The translations under genes and the position numbers were made by a program. From positions 1-40,320 of the IMG/VR virus record IMGVR_UViG_3300037070_001537: a stretch of 40,320 nucleotides of DNA. One strand, 5' to 3'. The notes under the pieces are model-generated. The model did no database searches, was not told the origin of the DNA, and saw nothing but the letters and a program-made list of their open reading frames with translations. This DNA comes from a virus. This document shows, one piece after another, positions 7,650 to 17,359 of the stretch (position 1 is its first letter; each line of letters opens with the position of its first letter).

Positions 7650-10234
7650 TGGCAATCGTAATCAAAGTTAAAGCCGACACGAAAGAGCTTGAGAGGGACA
7701 TAACGCAAGCCGCGAAGAAGGCACAGGACACGCTCGGCAGCGGGAAAGGTGCAGCGCAAAGTTTCAACGCGGAGATTGCAAAAACGCGCCAGCATATTGA
7801 CGAGCTTGGCAAGCGAAGCGCGGCAGTTGGCAACGACATGACGGGCCTCGCGAAGGGTGCGGGCCTTGCCGGTGTAGCAATTGCCGTAGTGGCTACCGCA
7901 GCAGCCGCCGCGACAAAAGGAATAATCGACATGGGCATCGAAGGCGGCAAGCTCGCCAACCAGATGCTCGAGACTTCGAAAAGAACCGGGCAGACCGTCG
8001 AGCAGGTGCAAAAGCTCGAGAGCGGCTTTTCGAACCTCACGCCACGCCTTAAGGAAGTTGGCGCATTGCTTGACTACGCTACAGTTAAGAAGGCTGCCGA
8101 AGGCGCTCAACAATTCGAAATACTGAATAAGCAGATCGATGCAATGAAGGTGAAGGTGGGCGCACAGCTTAGTGGCGCTTTCGTCACCGCTGGCAGGGAA
8201 ATGCAGAACTTTGCCGCGATTACCGAGGTGACGCTATTGCGCGCGGCGGGCTCGCTTAATGGGCTGATTATTGCGATCACTCCGGCAATGCGTGGGCTTT
8301 TGCAAATCCTGGCACTGGCAATCGAAGCGCAACGCCGGTTCGGGAGCGGGCAGATGTTCGGGTTTGGCGGTGGCGCTCCGGCTGCTGCCGGCGGCTCGAC
8401 AATCGCTGTCGGCCACACGGGGCCACGATTCGGGCTTGGTACCGAGACGCGCGATTTCTTTCGTAGTGGTGTATTGACGAAGCCGATTACGACGGCAGCG
8501 GGAGCTGGCGCGGGCAGAGCTGGCGGCGGCGGTGTAGACCTCGCACGCGAGGAAGAGCGCATAGCGGCAGAACGGCTGCGAGTTCAGGAAGAGATCAATC
8601 GCGTCAAGCGACACACGCTCGAAACCGAGCTCGAGATGCTCGACGCGATCGGGAAGGAATTACTGAACGCATCCCGTGAGCAGGCTGCCGCGCAAGCGCG
8701 GACCGCTGCATTGCAGGGTCGCGTCAGGGCAGGCGATCAAGGGCCGATTGCGACGATCACGGCCGAACAGGCGGGAATCAGCGGCAGGCTCGACACTACC
8801 CGCGCTGACATCATCGATGCGCAATCGCAGATATTTCGCGAGGTCGAAGAGCAGGCGCGCAGATTCAAAGAAGGAATTGTATTCACATTCGAGTCAGCTT
8901 TCAGGGAGGGATTCGAGCGCGGTCCAAAAGCATTCCTGCAAGCGACAGCGCAAGCTATTAAGAGCTTCTTCTCGCAGATTGCGGCGGAGTTATCGACGGG
9001 GATTATTGAATTAATCCTATTTGGTAGGGGTGGAATATCGGGGCGCGGTGTTAGTTCTGGCGGTGCGCTAGGCGGACTGGGAGCCGTTCTGGGCGGCTTT
9101 GGTGGCGGTGGGGGCGGCGGAGGATTGGGCGGCCTTCTCGGCGGCTTTGGCGGGCTTGGTGGCGGTACGTTTGGCGGGTCGATATTTGGCGGCGGAGCAG
9201 GCGGTGCTGGTATCGGCGTTGCGCCTTCGATCAGTGGCGGTGGATTTGGCGGGGCATTCGGCAGCGTCGCAAATGCCGCCGCGCAGAAGCTCGGCGTATT
9301 TGGCGCTGGGACCGCAGGCGCGGGGGGGCTCTTTGGCGGGCTTGGCGGAATTGCAGGTATTGCAGGGCCGGCGCTCTTGGGAGGGCTTCTTGGTAGCGGC
9401 TTAGGCGGCACGTCGACTGGCGGAAAGATTCTAGGCGGTATTGGCGGCGCAATCGGTGGAATAGGTGCGGCAGCGGGTATTGCTGTGGGCCTTGCCGGAG
9501 GCGGCATTCTCGCCGGCGCTCTTGCTGCTACCGGCTTTGGCTTGCTCGCACTTCCTTTCCTCGTTGGCGCAATCCTGCTTGGCAAAGCTAAACAGCGTCG
9601 CACTGACGAGTCAGCAGCCGATGCGATATGGGTAGCCGAGCGCGATCAGCTCCGGCAAATTATCCAGGCAGTGAACGCCGATAGAATGGATGGTGCTTCC
9701 GCACTTTCACAAGCGCAGGCGTTACGCGCGCAAACCGTCTCGCAGTTATCGCAAATTAAAACTAAATCGGTGCGCGAATCGAGGCTCCAGAATCAGCTTC
9801 GCGACCTCGATAACGGTGTAGTTGCGGAATTGCGGGCAGCAGTCGAGCGCCAGGCGCGGCGGCGAGGCGTCAGCGGCGGGCTGGTGCCGGAGTTCGCAGG
9901 CGGTGGATATGTACAGGGCGTTGATCGTGGCTACGATTCCGTGCTTGCACGAGTGCGGCCTGGCGAAGTCATTCTCAACAAACAGCAGCAGTCAATGGTG
10001 CAATCACGCGCTGGCTATCGAATCTTCGAAGATGTCGGGATTCAGCAATTCCAGGCAGGCGGGCGCGTCAGTCCGGCACCTCCTGCCGCAGAATCACTAC
10101 ATATCAGGATTGCATTCGAAGGTGACGCACAGGCAATCGTGGGCAATCTTATCGTTCGCGGCGTTGAAACGTCGAGCGGCCAGCGCGCAATTGTGAGCGT
10201 CATCAAGAATGGCAGGAAGAATGGTGATCTATGA
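7649..10234 (+). CDS. Tail tape measure protein
   Basis: The protein is 861 aa, with its ATG overlapping the preceding stop (TAATG). It has an N-terminal coiled-coil region (VKADTKELERDITQAAKKA), hydrophobic segments near residues 68-95, and a long Gly-rich hydrophobic stretch (about residues 467-640). The C-terminal domain contains GLVPEFAGGGYVQG and RVRPGEVILNKQQQSMV, typical of tape measure proteins. It sets tail length and forms the DNA channel during ejection. The length would predict a tail in the usual siphovirus range. The Gly-rich stretch produces a long Pro-rich shadow frame on the other strand, which is not a gene. Confidence 0.88.
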   Translation: MAIVIKVKADTKELERDITQAAKKAQDTLGSGKGAAQSFNAEIAKTRQHIDELGKRSAAVGNDMTGLAKGAGLAGVAIAVVATAAAAATKGIIDMGIEGGKLANQMLETSKRTGQTVEQVQKLESGFSNLTPRLKEVGALLDYATVKKAAEGAQQFEILNKQIDAMKVKVGAQLSGAFVTAGREMQNFAAITEVTLLRAAGSLNGLIIAITPAMRGLLQILALAIEAQRRFGSGQMFGFGGGAPAAAGGSTIAVGHTGPRFGLGTETRDFFRSGVLTKPITTAAGAGAGRAGGGGVDLAREEERIAAERLRVQEEINRVKRHTLETELEMLDAIGKELLNASREQAAAQARTAALQGRVRAGDQGPIATITAEQAGISGRLDTTRADIIDAQSQIFREVEEQARRFKEGIVFTFESAFREGFERGPKAFLQATAQAIKSFFSQIAAELSTGIIELILFGRGGISGRGVSSGGALGGLGAVLGGFGGGGGGGGLGGLLGGFGGLGGGTFGGSIFGGGAGGAGIGVAPSISGGGFGGAFGSVANAAAQKLGVFGAGTAGAGGLFGGLGGIAGIAGPALLGGLLGSGLGGTSTGGKILGGIGGAIGGIGAAAGIAVGLAGGGILAGALAATGFGLLALPFLVGAILLGKAKQRRTDESAADAIWVAERDQLRQIIQAVNADRMDGASALSQAQALRAQTVSQLSQIKTKSVRESRLQNQLRDLDNGVVAELRAAVERQARRRGVSGGLVPEFAGGGYVQGVDRGYDSVLARVRPGEVILNKQQQSMVQSRAGYRIFEDVGIQQFQAGGRVSPAPPAAESLHIRIAFEGDAQAIVGNLIVRGVETSSGQRAIVSVIKNGRKNGDL

Positions 10235-10947
10235 GGAACCTGCAACCCGCTGAAGTCGCAATCATCGAAGAAAAGTATCAAGAATCTTACTGGACGATTA
10301 CGGCGTGGTTTGGCACGGGCGAGGTCAGGTCGGTTGCAGGCACGCGATTGACAGTCAATGGGCATCTGTTTGATGGCGGACTGCTTGGCACTTCCGGTTT
10401 GAAGGCCTCGCTTGGGGGCTCAGTGGATCGCATTGATGTAACTGTTAACAATACCGATTGGCGATGGACGCGCCTTGCGCAGTCAATGACAACGATTCCC
10501 GTGCGTACCGAAGTCGGGCGCGTAATGAGACAAATACGCTCAACATCGTGGATTTACCTCCCGCTCTTATCAGGAATTGTTGTCTCGATTCTTTCGAATG
10601 AGACAAGCGCAACGGTGCAATGTATTTCGGATTTGTACGCGGCTCCGGCGGTTGGTGCGCTTCGTGCCGTTACTCGGCCTTGTGGGTTTAAATTCAAGGA
10701 TCCACGCACGTGCGGCTTTTCAGGCGCAACGCCTATAACGTGCAACAAGATATTCGAATCGCCTGATGGCTGCCTCGGTCGAAATAATCAGCATCGATAC
10801 GGTGGCTTCATTTATGACACTGGCAAGGACACGCTTTATTTGCCGCCGCCTGATCCGAACTCGAATCCCTATCCTGGCGGAGGTGGGATTGGCGGTGATG
10901 GCGAGCCTTATTACAAGTACGACAATCCGTACCAGCTTGGGTATTGA
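10231..10947 (+). CDS. Minor tail protein, lambda gpL-like
   Basis: This 238-aa protein overlaps the tape measure stop (ATGA). The C-terminal half has four regularly placed cysteines (RPCGFKF, RTCGFSG, ITCNK, DGCLG) followed by HRYGGF. That is the pattern of the gpL / DUF2163-type tail tip proteins, whose lambda member binds an iron-sulfur cluster. The last ~35 residues are a Gly/Pro/Tyr-rich tail not typical of the family. It probably connects the tape measure and tube to the tip. Confidence 0.65.
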   Translation: MRNLQPAEVAIIEEKYQESYWTITAWFGTGEVRSVAGTRLTVNGHLFDGGLLGTSGLKASLGGSVDRIDVTVNNTDWRWTRLAQSMTTIPVRTEVGRVMRQIRSTSWIYLPLLSGIVVSILSNETSATVQCISDLYAAPAVGALRAVTRPCGFKFKDPRTCGFSGATPITCNKIFESPDGCLGRNNQHRYGGFIYDTGKDTLYLPPPDPNSNPYPGGGGIGGDGEPYYKYDNPYQLGY

Positions 10948-12143
10948 TGGCAGTTGATGTTCTGACAGCAGGTGAAGGTGGATTGCTCTCAGTGGCATAC
11001 GGTGAGCACGTCGTGGCAGGGCACTTGATTCTCAATCGTACGCACGATCCGCGCGCGCTACTTGTGGCGCTTGGTGAGGGCGTATGGGATGCAGCGGTCA
11101 AGGTATGGTATCGCGGCGGGGAATTGACTGATACGGATTTCAATTTTCATCCAGGCACGCAAGCAACTTCCGTGTCGGACACAGTGCAGGGCGTTGATTC
11201 TTTCTTTCCGGGTGGGTTGACGTATTCAACAACGGCTTATGTGGCCGTTAGATTGCCATCCGAGGAAACTGACCCTGATCCCGCACAACTCATTGGGCGC
11301 TATCGCACGCGGCTTGTTGATGATTACGATATGAACGGCAACGCCGTTGGAACCGGCTATTCATCAAATCCCGCGCGCATCCTGATCGATATTCTCATTA
11401 AGGATGGCAAGATTGCGCCGGCGCGCATTGACTGGCCGAGTTGGTACAACTGGAAAGTCTATTGCGACACCGTAATTGAGTGGAATGACGGCAAGGCAGT
11501 GCGGCAGATTAAGCGCTTCGAATCACACGTAGCCTATACGGGACCATCCACCACGGTTGATGCGCTCAATATGTTTACTGACATGAGCGCTTCGTACTGG
11601 CAGGATGATGGCGCGTTGATTCATTTCTTTCCGGTTGAGTCGAGAACTCCCGTTACTACATTTTCAACGACTACGATCATTTCCGGTTCGTTTAATCATT
11701 ACCTCGTGGATTCGCGCCAGCAGGCAACGCGACTGGTTCTCAATTTTCGTGATCTGGATTCGGAATTCCTCGCACCGGCATCGTGGACGGCAAAGGACGA
11801 AGAGGGAATTGACCAGCGCGGCGTAATTGATGCGACGGGCAGCTTCTCTTTTGGGGCAATGCATTATAGCCAGGCGCAGCGGCTTGCAAAGTACTGGCTG
11901 CGCCGCGCTGGTGGATCAGCGGAGCGTATTGAGCTCGAAACTGATGGTTCAACGCTTGCAATCCTTCCAGGCGATTTAGTCACAGTCGATCATCCAGCAT
12001 TGCCGCAGGTAGTTGATTGTCACGTTATGGAAACTGAGGACTCGAGCGCGGGCGCAGACAATCGGCGCTTTGTGCTTTCACCGTGGAAGCCTATTTATTT
12101 CGACCAGGATCATGAGCCCATACCGGCCACGCTTGTAGTGTGA
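10947..12143 (+). CDS. Tail tip / hub protein
   Basis: This 398-aa protein overlaps the preceding stop (TGATG). It contains a region reminiscent of the phage tail-hub 'putative phage tail protein' domain (NPARILIDILIKDGKI...IDALNMF-type, WQDDGALIHFFP) and LAKYWLRRAGG...LPGDLVTVDHPAL near the C-terminus, as in central gpJ/hub proteins. Its location between the gpL-like protein and the giant Ig-repeat protein fits a baseplate hub. Confidence 0.6.
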   Translation: MAVDVLTAGEGGLLSVAYGEHVVAGHLILNRTHDPRALLVALGEGVWDAAVKVWYRGGELTDTDFNFHPGTQATSVSDTVQGVDSFFPGGLTYSTTAYVAVRLPSEETDPDPAQLIGRYRTRLVDDYDMNGNAVGTGYSSNPARILIDILIKDGKIAPARIDWPSWYNWKVYCDTVIEWNDGKAVRQIKRFESHVAYTGPSTTVDALNMFTDMSASYWQDDGALIHFFPVESRTPVTTFSTTTIISGSFNHYLVDSRQQATRLVLNFRDLDSEFLAPASWTAKDEEGIDQRGVIDATGSFSFGAMHYSQAQRLAKYWLRRAGGSAERIELETDGSTLAILPGDLVTVDHPALPQVVDCHVMETEDSSAGADNRRFVLSPWKPIYFDQDHEPIPATLVV

Positions 12144-12147
12144 ATTT

Positions 12148-15100
12148 ATGGCAGGTCACGTTACCTCAACGTCAAGTTCGCTCGTAGTTGGGCAAACCGT
12201 GCAGGCGCAAGTGTCGCTTGATCTTGCACCGCCAATACCACGCGATCAGGGCGCGCTTGACGAGATGACTGTCAGCGGGTCGCCGTACAACCCGAACACT
12301 CAGCAGTTTCTTCAAGTCAACGGATTAACGGCCACGGCTTCGATTGAACTCGCACAGCGCGGAACCAAAACAAGCGCTTTTTGGAATTTCATATATAACA
12401 TTCATCCTACGCAGCAGCTCTTTGATGCGAATAAAGGCTCGCGCTTTTTTATCCATGTCATTGATTATATTTCCAGCGGCTTTGACATGCGCGTTGCCGA
12501 GCTCGAGTGGGGTTGGGATCCGGCGACAAATCAGGGGCTCGTTGAAATATTCGATATTACCGGCAAAGTTGGTGAGTATCGACAAACTGGCTATCTTCCA
12601 TCTGGGAAGCAATTCCAGATTCAGCACTTTGGCGGTGCATTCTACATTGCTTATGACGGTTCATTCATCGCGTCAATACTCGAAGATTCAAGCTGGATCG
12701 GGCCGTATAAGCTTAAATACGGCTACTATAAGCTTGGCGGTCAGCCTCAGTCCGTTTCGTGGCCGGCAGGTCATCCGGCGCTTGGAGTTTATTCAAACTT
12801 CATTTTCAATGAAGCGCAGCTCGTAGGCGCCGGCCAGTGGCCACCGTTTGAGCCTACCTGGACCGCGATTGCGCTTAATTCTTCAGATATACAAATCGGC
12901 ACGACGGTATATAACCCAACGAGCATTGCTTATTCAGGTGATATTCCAACGGCAAACTTTACCGTGCCGGCGGTTGCCGGTATTGCAAAGTTTCGCATAC
13001 GCGCAAAATTCCATTTCCTGAACTCTTCAACGCTTGGCTGGCCTTACCTGGATATTCCGGTTGGCTCGGGAGGATCGACACCGCTTGCTGTGACGGGGCC
13101 AAATCCGGTGAGCCTCGAGCCAGGACAGACATACACCGTCACGGCGAACTACCCGACAAGCGAGCTCACTTTCGCGGCAGTTGGCGGTGGGTCGTTTGGT
13201 ACAGGTGCAACCGCGAACGTGTACACAGCACCCACGGATCACGGCACATCGGCAACCTATCACTTCAATGTTACGCGTGCGGCTGAGACTGTCTCAATTG
13301 GGGTTAATGTGCCGCTGCGTATGTCGCCGAATACCGTTTCGATGGTTGGCGGAACGACGCAGGTATTCACAACCAACGGCGATGTCACGAGCTGGACATC
13401 TACAGGCGGCTCGCTTACGGGCTCAACAGCGCGCTCACGCACCTACACCGCTCCGGCAAGTGTTGGTAGTTTCACGATTCAGGCAACGTCAACGACCAGT
13501 GGGGCGATAGCAGGTGCAACGGCAACTGTCACCTCATCCGGTACGACGCCAACGACGGGCCTGCGGCTTGATCCGGCTGCGGGCTATTCCGTCAGTTTGA
13601 ATGCCACGCCGGTGGTTCGCTTTATTGGCGATATTGATCCGGCGCGCTGGGCTACGGTTAATAATTTCGGAATTGATGGTGCTACCGGCAATCTCATCGT
13701 TCAATCAAATACGGCTTATAGCGAAGCCACGCTCGCGCAATGCATCGAAGCGGTTAATGGCGCTACTGATTCGGTTTTCGAATGGTCGATGAATTCGACT
13801 CAGCAGGCCTCGAGCGGCGATCTGCCGCAATATATCTGGGAACTGCAAGCCGGCACTGAACAGACGCGCGCCTTCAGGCTTGCGATTGCCTTCAACTATA
13901 AGGGCACAGGAGAACTTTGGGAGATTCGCACAACTCCCTCAGTGGGCACGGCAGGCGGTACAGCGAATCTTGATTTTACTCGCACTGACACAAGCGGCTG
14001 TCGCGTTGAGACTCATACTACGGCATCCGAAACGACGGTTACGGTTAAGTTCCGTGCATCATCGGCTGCCGCGTACGCAGTGCTCACGACCGCAACGTGG
14101 CTTCCATCAGAAGCCCCGCGCTTCCTGACTGCGAAATTCTCGCCGCAGGTATCTTCGCGTTCGTCGTTCTCAATCATTTTTGCCAAACCGACGATGGTGT
14201 CAGGTTTCGGGCGCTGGTATCAGCCAAGCTGGACGGCATCGCGCATTGATGCGGGCGGCAATGTGCTCGGAAGCTATCCAGTAACGCCAGGCGAAGAACT
14301 GGGCGTGACTTCCGGCAATCGCGCGCAAACTGCCGCAATCACCTGCAATGCCGTAGGTACTTGCCGCGTGCGTGCCACGTATCCATCAGGCGTATCAGCA
14401 CAGAATGATGTGCTGATTACGATCAGCTCAAGCGGTACGGCGCTCGCCGTTACAACGCCGGCAGCAGGCGTCATTACCAACCTTACGCCAGGGCAGCTAT
14501 TAACCGTTGAGGCGAACGACACTCCCACGGCACTCACTTATGCTTCCGCTGGAGGAACTTTTGGCGTCGTGGGCACTGCCAAGAACGTACTCACGGCGGG
14601 CGCGGTAGCGGGCCTGTTCACAATGACAGTTTCGCGAGGGAGTGAAGTCGAAACTCGTCAAGTGCGCGTATTGATGCAGGTCACGCCGGCGAGTTCTTCG
14701 CTGCCGTTTGGCGGGACCGTATTTCTCGACGTAAATACGACGCAATCGATTTCATTCTCCGCAACCGGTGGCACGATTCAGCTCGTGTCAGTGTCCGGTG
14801 GCAAAACTCGGCTGCTGTACACAGCGCCGAATGTTGCAGCCACTTATACCGTCAACGTTACGTCATCAATTAATAACGCTGCTGCAACGGTTATTGTAAT
14901 TGCATCGGGGACAACCCCGATTGCAATTGCAAATGCCGAACCGCTGGTGGTTGAGCCTGGCAGTTTTGTTGTCATCACGACGAACTACCCGCCGTCGGAA
15001 GTGACCTTTTCAGCAACTGGCGGGGCGTTCCGAACGGCACAACAGAAGCATTATTGGGATGCACCTGCGCAAGCTGGTCCGTATACACTGACCGTGACGC

Positions 15101-16989
15101 ATCCTACCGGCGGCACGGATACGATCGTTGCAACGGTTCCACTTCGCGTTACACCGAAAACGCCAGCAGCAGTTGGTTTCGGCGGACAAATCCAATTCGC
15201 TGCGAACTTCCCTACAATTACATGGGTCACGACTTCGGGGACGATCAGCGCCGGAGGATTATGGACGGCGGGAACGACGCCCGGAACGTTTGCCGTGCAG
15301 GCACAGGCAACTATTGCCGGTAGCCTCAAGATCGACAATGCAACCGTTACGATCTTCGGCGACACGCTTGCGTTGAATGTTCCGAATGCGGTCACGCTGG
15401 CTCCAGGGCAAACATTTACCATCACGTCGAATTATCCGACCTCGGAATTAACCTTTTCGGCAACGGGCGGAACCTTCGGCACTGGGCCGACGGCGAATGT
15501 ATACACAGCTCCAGCGAATGCCGGCGCTTATACGATTACCGTTGTTCGAGGCTCGCAATCCGCGAATATCGCCGTTACGGTTCCCGTAACAATTGCGCCC
15601 GCAACGCTCTCAATGGCGCAAAGTACGGTGCAGGTATTTACGGCAAATGCGGATGTGACGTTATGGTCCGGCACTGGAGGCGTGCTCTCAGCTTTCGCGC
15701 TACGAACCGTCACTTACACGTCAGGAACCACGGCGGGAATTTATCAAGTAACAGCGCAAACCGTACTTGGCAATGCAACCGCGACGATCACCAATACCGG
15801 TACCGCATCCGTTCCAATTACGATCGATGGTCCGAGTTCTATAACCATCGAACCGAATTCCACGATTACGGTCACAACGAATAAGCCGATAGGAACGTAT
15901 TCACTCACGGCCACGGGTGGGACGTTCGAGGGGAATGTCTATCACGCGCCGGTGCTTGCCGGTGAGTATGTAATCACGGCCACGGATACGAGCGGCTCGG
16001 GCGGCGGCAGTGACACGCTCAACGTAATTATTCCCGCGCGTATCTCACCGCAGAATCCCGTGGTCCTTCCAGGCGCACAGCAGCAATTTACAGTAAATGC
16101 TCCAAGCGAGGGTGTGTCGTGGTCAGGTACGGCAGGATTAATGACTACGGGCGGCCTTTGGACCGCACCGCCAAATCCGGGCACCTACACGATTATTGCC
16201 GCCTTTGCCGTTGGATCAGTCACGACGCAGGCAACGGTGCAGTCAATTGAGCTCGTAGTTTACGGGCCGGAGCACCTGACACTTGATAGCGGGCAATCCT
16301 ACACCGTGCTTTCGAACCTTCCAACGACTGCGCTTTCATATACCGCGCACGGCGGGAGCTTCAGCGGGAATGTTTACATGGCACCGGCGGAAGCCGGCGA
16401 GTATTGGTTTGAGGTTTCGTTTCAGGGTCAATCGAAGCGGATCGACGTTACGGTTCCGGTCAAGATTACGCCGGATGAAGTGAGGCTCGAGGCAGGTGAT
16501 TCTTTCCAGTTTACAATCAATGCGCCTTCCGCGGTCTGGTCAGTTACCGGCGGCGGCACAATTACGCAAACCGGATTCTATACGGCTCCGGCAGGCGGCG
16601 GGACGGTTGCGCATGTCACTGCGACGACGCCAAGCGGCAGTGATACCGCAACCGTTCTTTTCCTGGATGAATTCCCGTATCAGCCTAACTACACAGTTGA
16701 ATCTGAACTCAACCGCACGGTGATCGTGGTCGAGGCGGAGGATGGCACCAGGTTTGGCCGGTCGAAAGGTCCGGTGCGGCGCAGCTATTCGCTCAAGTTT
16801 CAGAACCGTGATAAGGGCGAAGTGCTCACCGCACAGGCATTCTGGGCGGCACGCTATCCGGAACGGCCTTTCCTTTGGAACGATATTAAGCTCGACATTT
16901 TCACGCCAGTGCTTTTCGATTCGGCCATCCGGACAGAAGTTAATGGTACCTGCCTTTTTGCTTATTCATTCCGGATCATCGAGGTGTAG
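12148..16989 (+). CDS. Giant Ig-repeat tail tip/fibre protein with C-terminal tail domain
   Basis: The protein is 1613 aa. Residues 1-310 form an N-terminal region without a recognised domain. Six repeat units of about 150 aa begin near residues 310, 763, 922, 1071, 1221 and 1368. Each has a half with the pattern PGQTxTVTxNYPTSELTFSATGG...NVYTAP and a half with V-x-ITP...Q-x-F-x-x-N...W. These resemble bacterial Ig-like (Big) domains. An unrelated, possibly lectin-like segment (about 470-760) interrupts the first two units. The last ~105 residues (VIVVEAEDG...KGPVRRSYSLKFQNRDKGE...FRIIEV) resemble a stand-alone minor tail protein domain. It is likely a surface-exposed adhesive tip protein and the last late gene. 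Confidence 0.75.
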   Translation: MAGHVTSTSSSLVVGQTVQAQVSLDLAPPIPRDQGALDEMTVSGSPYNPNTQQFLQVNGLTATASIELAQRGTKTSAFWNFIYNIHPTQQLFDANKGSRFFIHVIDYISSGFDMRVAELEWGWDPATNQGLVEIFDITGKVGEYRQTGYLPSGKQFQIQHFGGAFYIAYDGSFIASILEDSSWIGPYKLKYGYYKLGGQPQSVSWPAGHPALGVYSNFIFNEAQLVGAGQWPPFEPTWTAIALNSSDIQIGTTVYNPTSIAYSGDIPTANFTVPAVAGIAKFRIRAKFHFLNSSTLGWPYLDIPVGSGGSTPLAVTGPNPVSLEPGQTYTVTANYPTSELTFAAVGGGSFGTGATANVYTAPTDHGTSATYHFNVTRAAETVSIGVNVPLRMSPNTVSMVGGTTQVFTTNGDVTSWTSTGGSLTGSTARSRTYTAPASVGSFTIQATSTTSGAIAGATATVTSSGTTPTTGLRLDPAAGYSVSLNATPVVRFIGDIDPARWATVNNFGIDGATGNLIVQSNTAYSEATLAQCIEAVNGATDSVFEWSMNSTQQASSGDLPQYIWELQAGTEQTRAFRLAIAFNYKGTGELWEIRTTPSVGTAGGTANLDFTRTDTSGCRVETHTTASETTVTVKFRASSAAAYAVLTTATWLPSEAPRFLTAKFSPQVSSRSSFSIIFAKPTMVSGFGRWYQPSWTASRIDAGGNVLGSYPVTPGEELGVTSGNRAQTAAITCNAVGTCRVRATYPSGVSAQNDVLITISSSGTALAVTTPAAGVITNLTPGQLLTVEANDTPTALTYASAGGTFGVVGTAKNVLTAGAVAGLFTMTVSRGSEVETRQVRVLMQVTPASSSLPFGGTVFLDVNTTQSISFSATGGTIQLVSVSGGKTRLLYTAPNVAATYTVNVTSSINNAAATVIVIASGTTPIAIANAEPLVVEPGSFVVITTNYPPSEVTFSATGGAFRTAQQKHYWDAPAQAGPYTLTVTHPTGGTDTIVATVPLRVTPKTPAAVGFGGQIQFAANFPTITWVTTSGTISAGGLWTAGTTPGTFAVQAQATIAGSLKIDNATVTIFGDTLALNVPNAVTLAPGQTFTITSNYPTSELTFSATGGTFGTGPTANVYTAPANAGAYTITVVRGSQSANIAVTVPVTIAPATLSMAQSTVQVFTANADVTLWSGTGGVLSAFALRTVTYTSGTTAGIYQVTAQTVLGNATATITNTGTASVPITIDGPSSITIEPNSTITVTTNKPIGTYSLTATGGTFEGNVYHAPVLAGEYVITATDTSGSGGGSDTLNVIIPARISPQNPVVLPGAQQQFTVNAPSEGVSWSGTAGLMTTGGLWTAPPNPGTYTIIAAFAVGSVTTQATVQSIELVVYGPEHLTLDSGQSYTVLSNLPTTALSYTAHGGSFSGNVYMAPAEAGEYWFEVSFQGQSKRIDVTVPVKITPDEVRLEAGDSFQFTINAPSAVWSVTGGGTITQTGFYTAPAGGGTVAHVTATTPSGSDTATVLFLDEFPYQPNYTVESELNRTVIVVEAEDGTRFGRSKGPVRRSYSLKFQNRDKGEVLTAQAFWAARYPERPFLWNDIKLDIFTPVLFDSAIRTEVNGTCLFAYSFRIIEV

Positions 16990-17054
16990 AATCTCCCGCA
17001 ATAGTTCGCACTGAAATTCTCAGCCCACTAGATTGAAACAGGATGACTTTGAGG

Positions 17055-17090
17055 CACGCTTCCCGAACCGAGAACGGGGAGCGTGTTTTT
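17055..17090 (+). terminator. Rho-independent terminator of the late operon
   Basis: An 11-bp stem (CACGCTTCCCG at 17055-17065 with CGGGGAGCGTG at 17075-17085, one G-T pair) encloses a 9-nt loop and is followed by five T residues. It lies about 65 nt after the last tail gene and is a textbook intrinsic terminator for rightward transcription. Confidence 0.9.
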
Positions 17091-17280
17091 CTATGGCTTT
17101 CTCTTTGAAGCGGCCAAATCTTGTCGGGATCCCGTCAAGGCGTTTTTGCGTGATTGCTGTAAGAGCAGGCATTTGTGTGAGTTGTAGTGAGTACTTCAGG
17201 CTACCTCAGCTAGTATGGGTGCGTTTCTGAGAGAGGCGTTAAATGCCGTAAGTAGCGCGGCTTGTGGGCGTTGCAAGAGG

Positions 17281-17297
17281 AAGCTCGGCGCGAGCTT
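17281..17297. repeat. Inverted repeat in the putative attP region
   Basis: AAGCTCG (17281-17287) and CGAGCTT (17291-17297) form a perfect 7-bp inverted repeat around a 3-nt centre (GCG). No T-run follows on either strand, so it is not a terminator. Its size and position next to the integrase gene suit a tyrosine recombinase core site, but this is inference. Confidence 0.35.
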
Positions 17298-17359
17298 GGC
17301 GGGATTTTGCCGTGTTTTTCCATCTGTTTACATATTTTTCGTCGCGAAGTCGTCAGGAT

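Larger units (their letters stand above)
16990..17359. other. Non-coding junction between late operon and integrase; likely attP region
   Basis: This 370-nt stretch separates the rightward late genes from the leftward integrase operon. It contains the terminator at 17055-17090, an inverted repeat at 17281-17297, and AT-rich tracts near 17320-17345. Short frames crossing it (for example 17033-17230) run through the terminator and show no coding character. In lambda-like maps attP lies beside int, so this is the best candidate, but no duplicated core can be seen inside the window. If two prophages are joined in tandem, this is where the junction would fall. Confidence 0.5.

Noticed and set aside
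8737-9603. 288-aa Pro-rich minus-strand ORF
   Set aside because: It is the complement of the Gly-rich tape measure repeat. Proline-rich mirror frames arise automatically from glycine codons.
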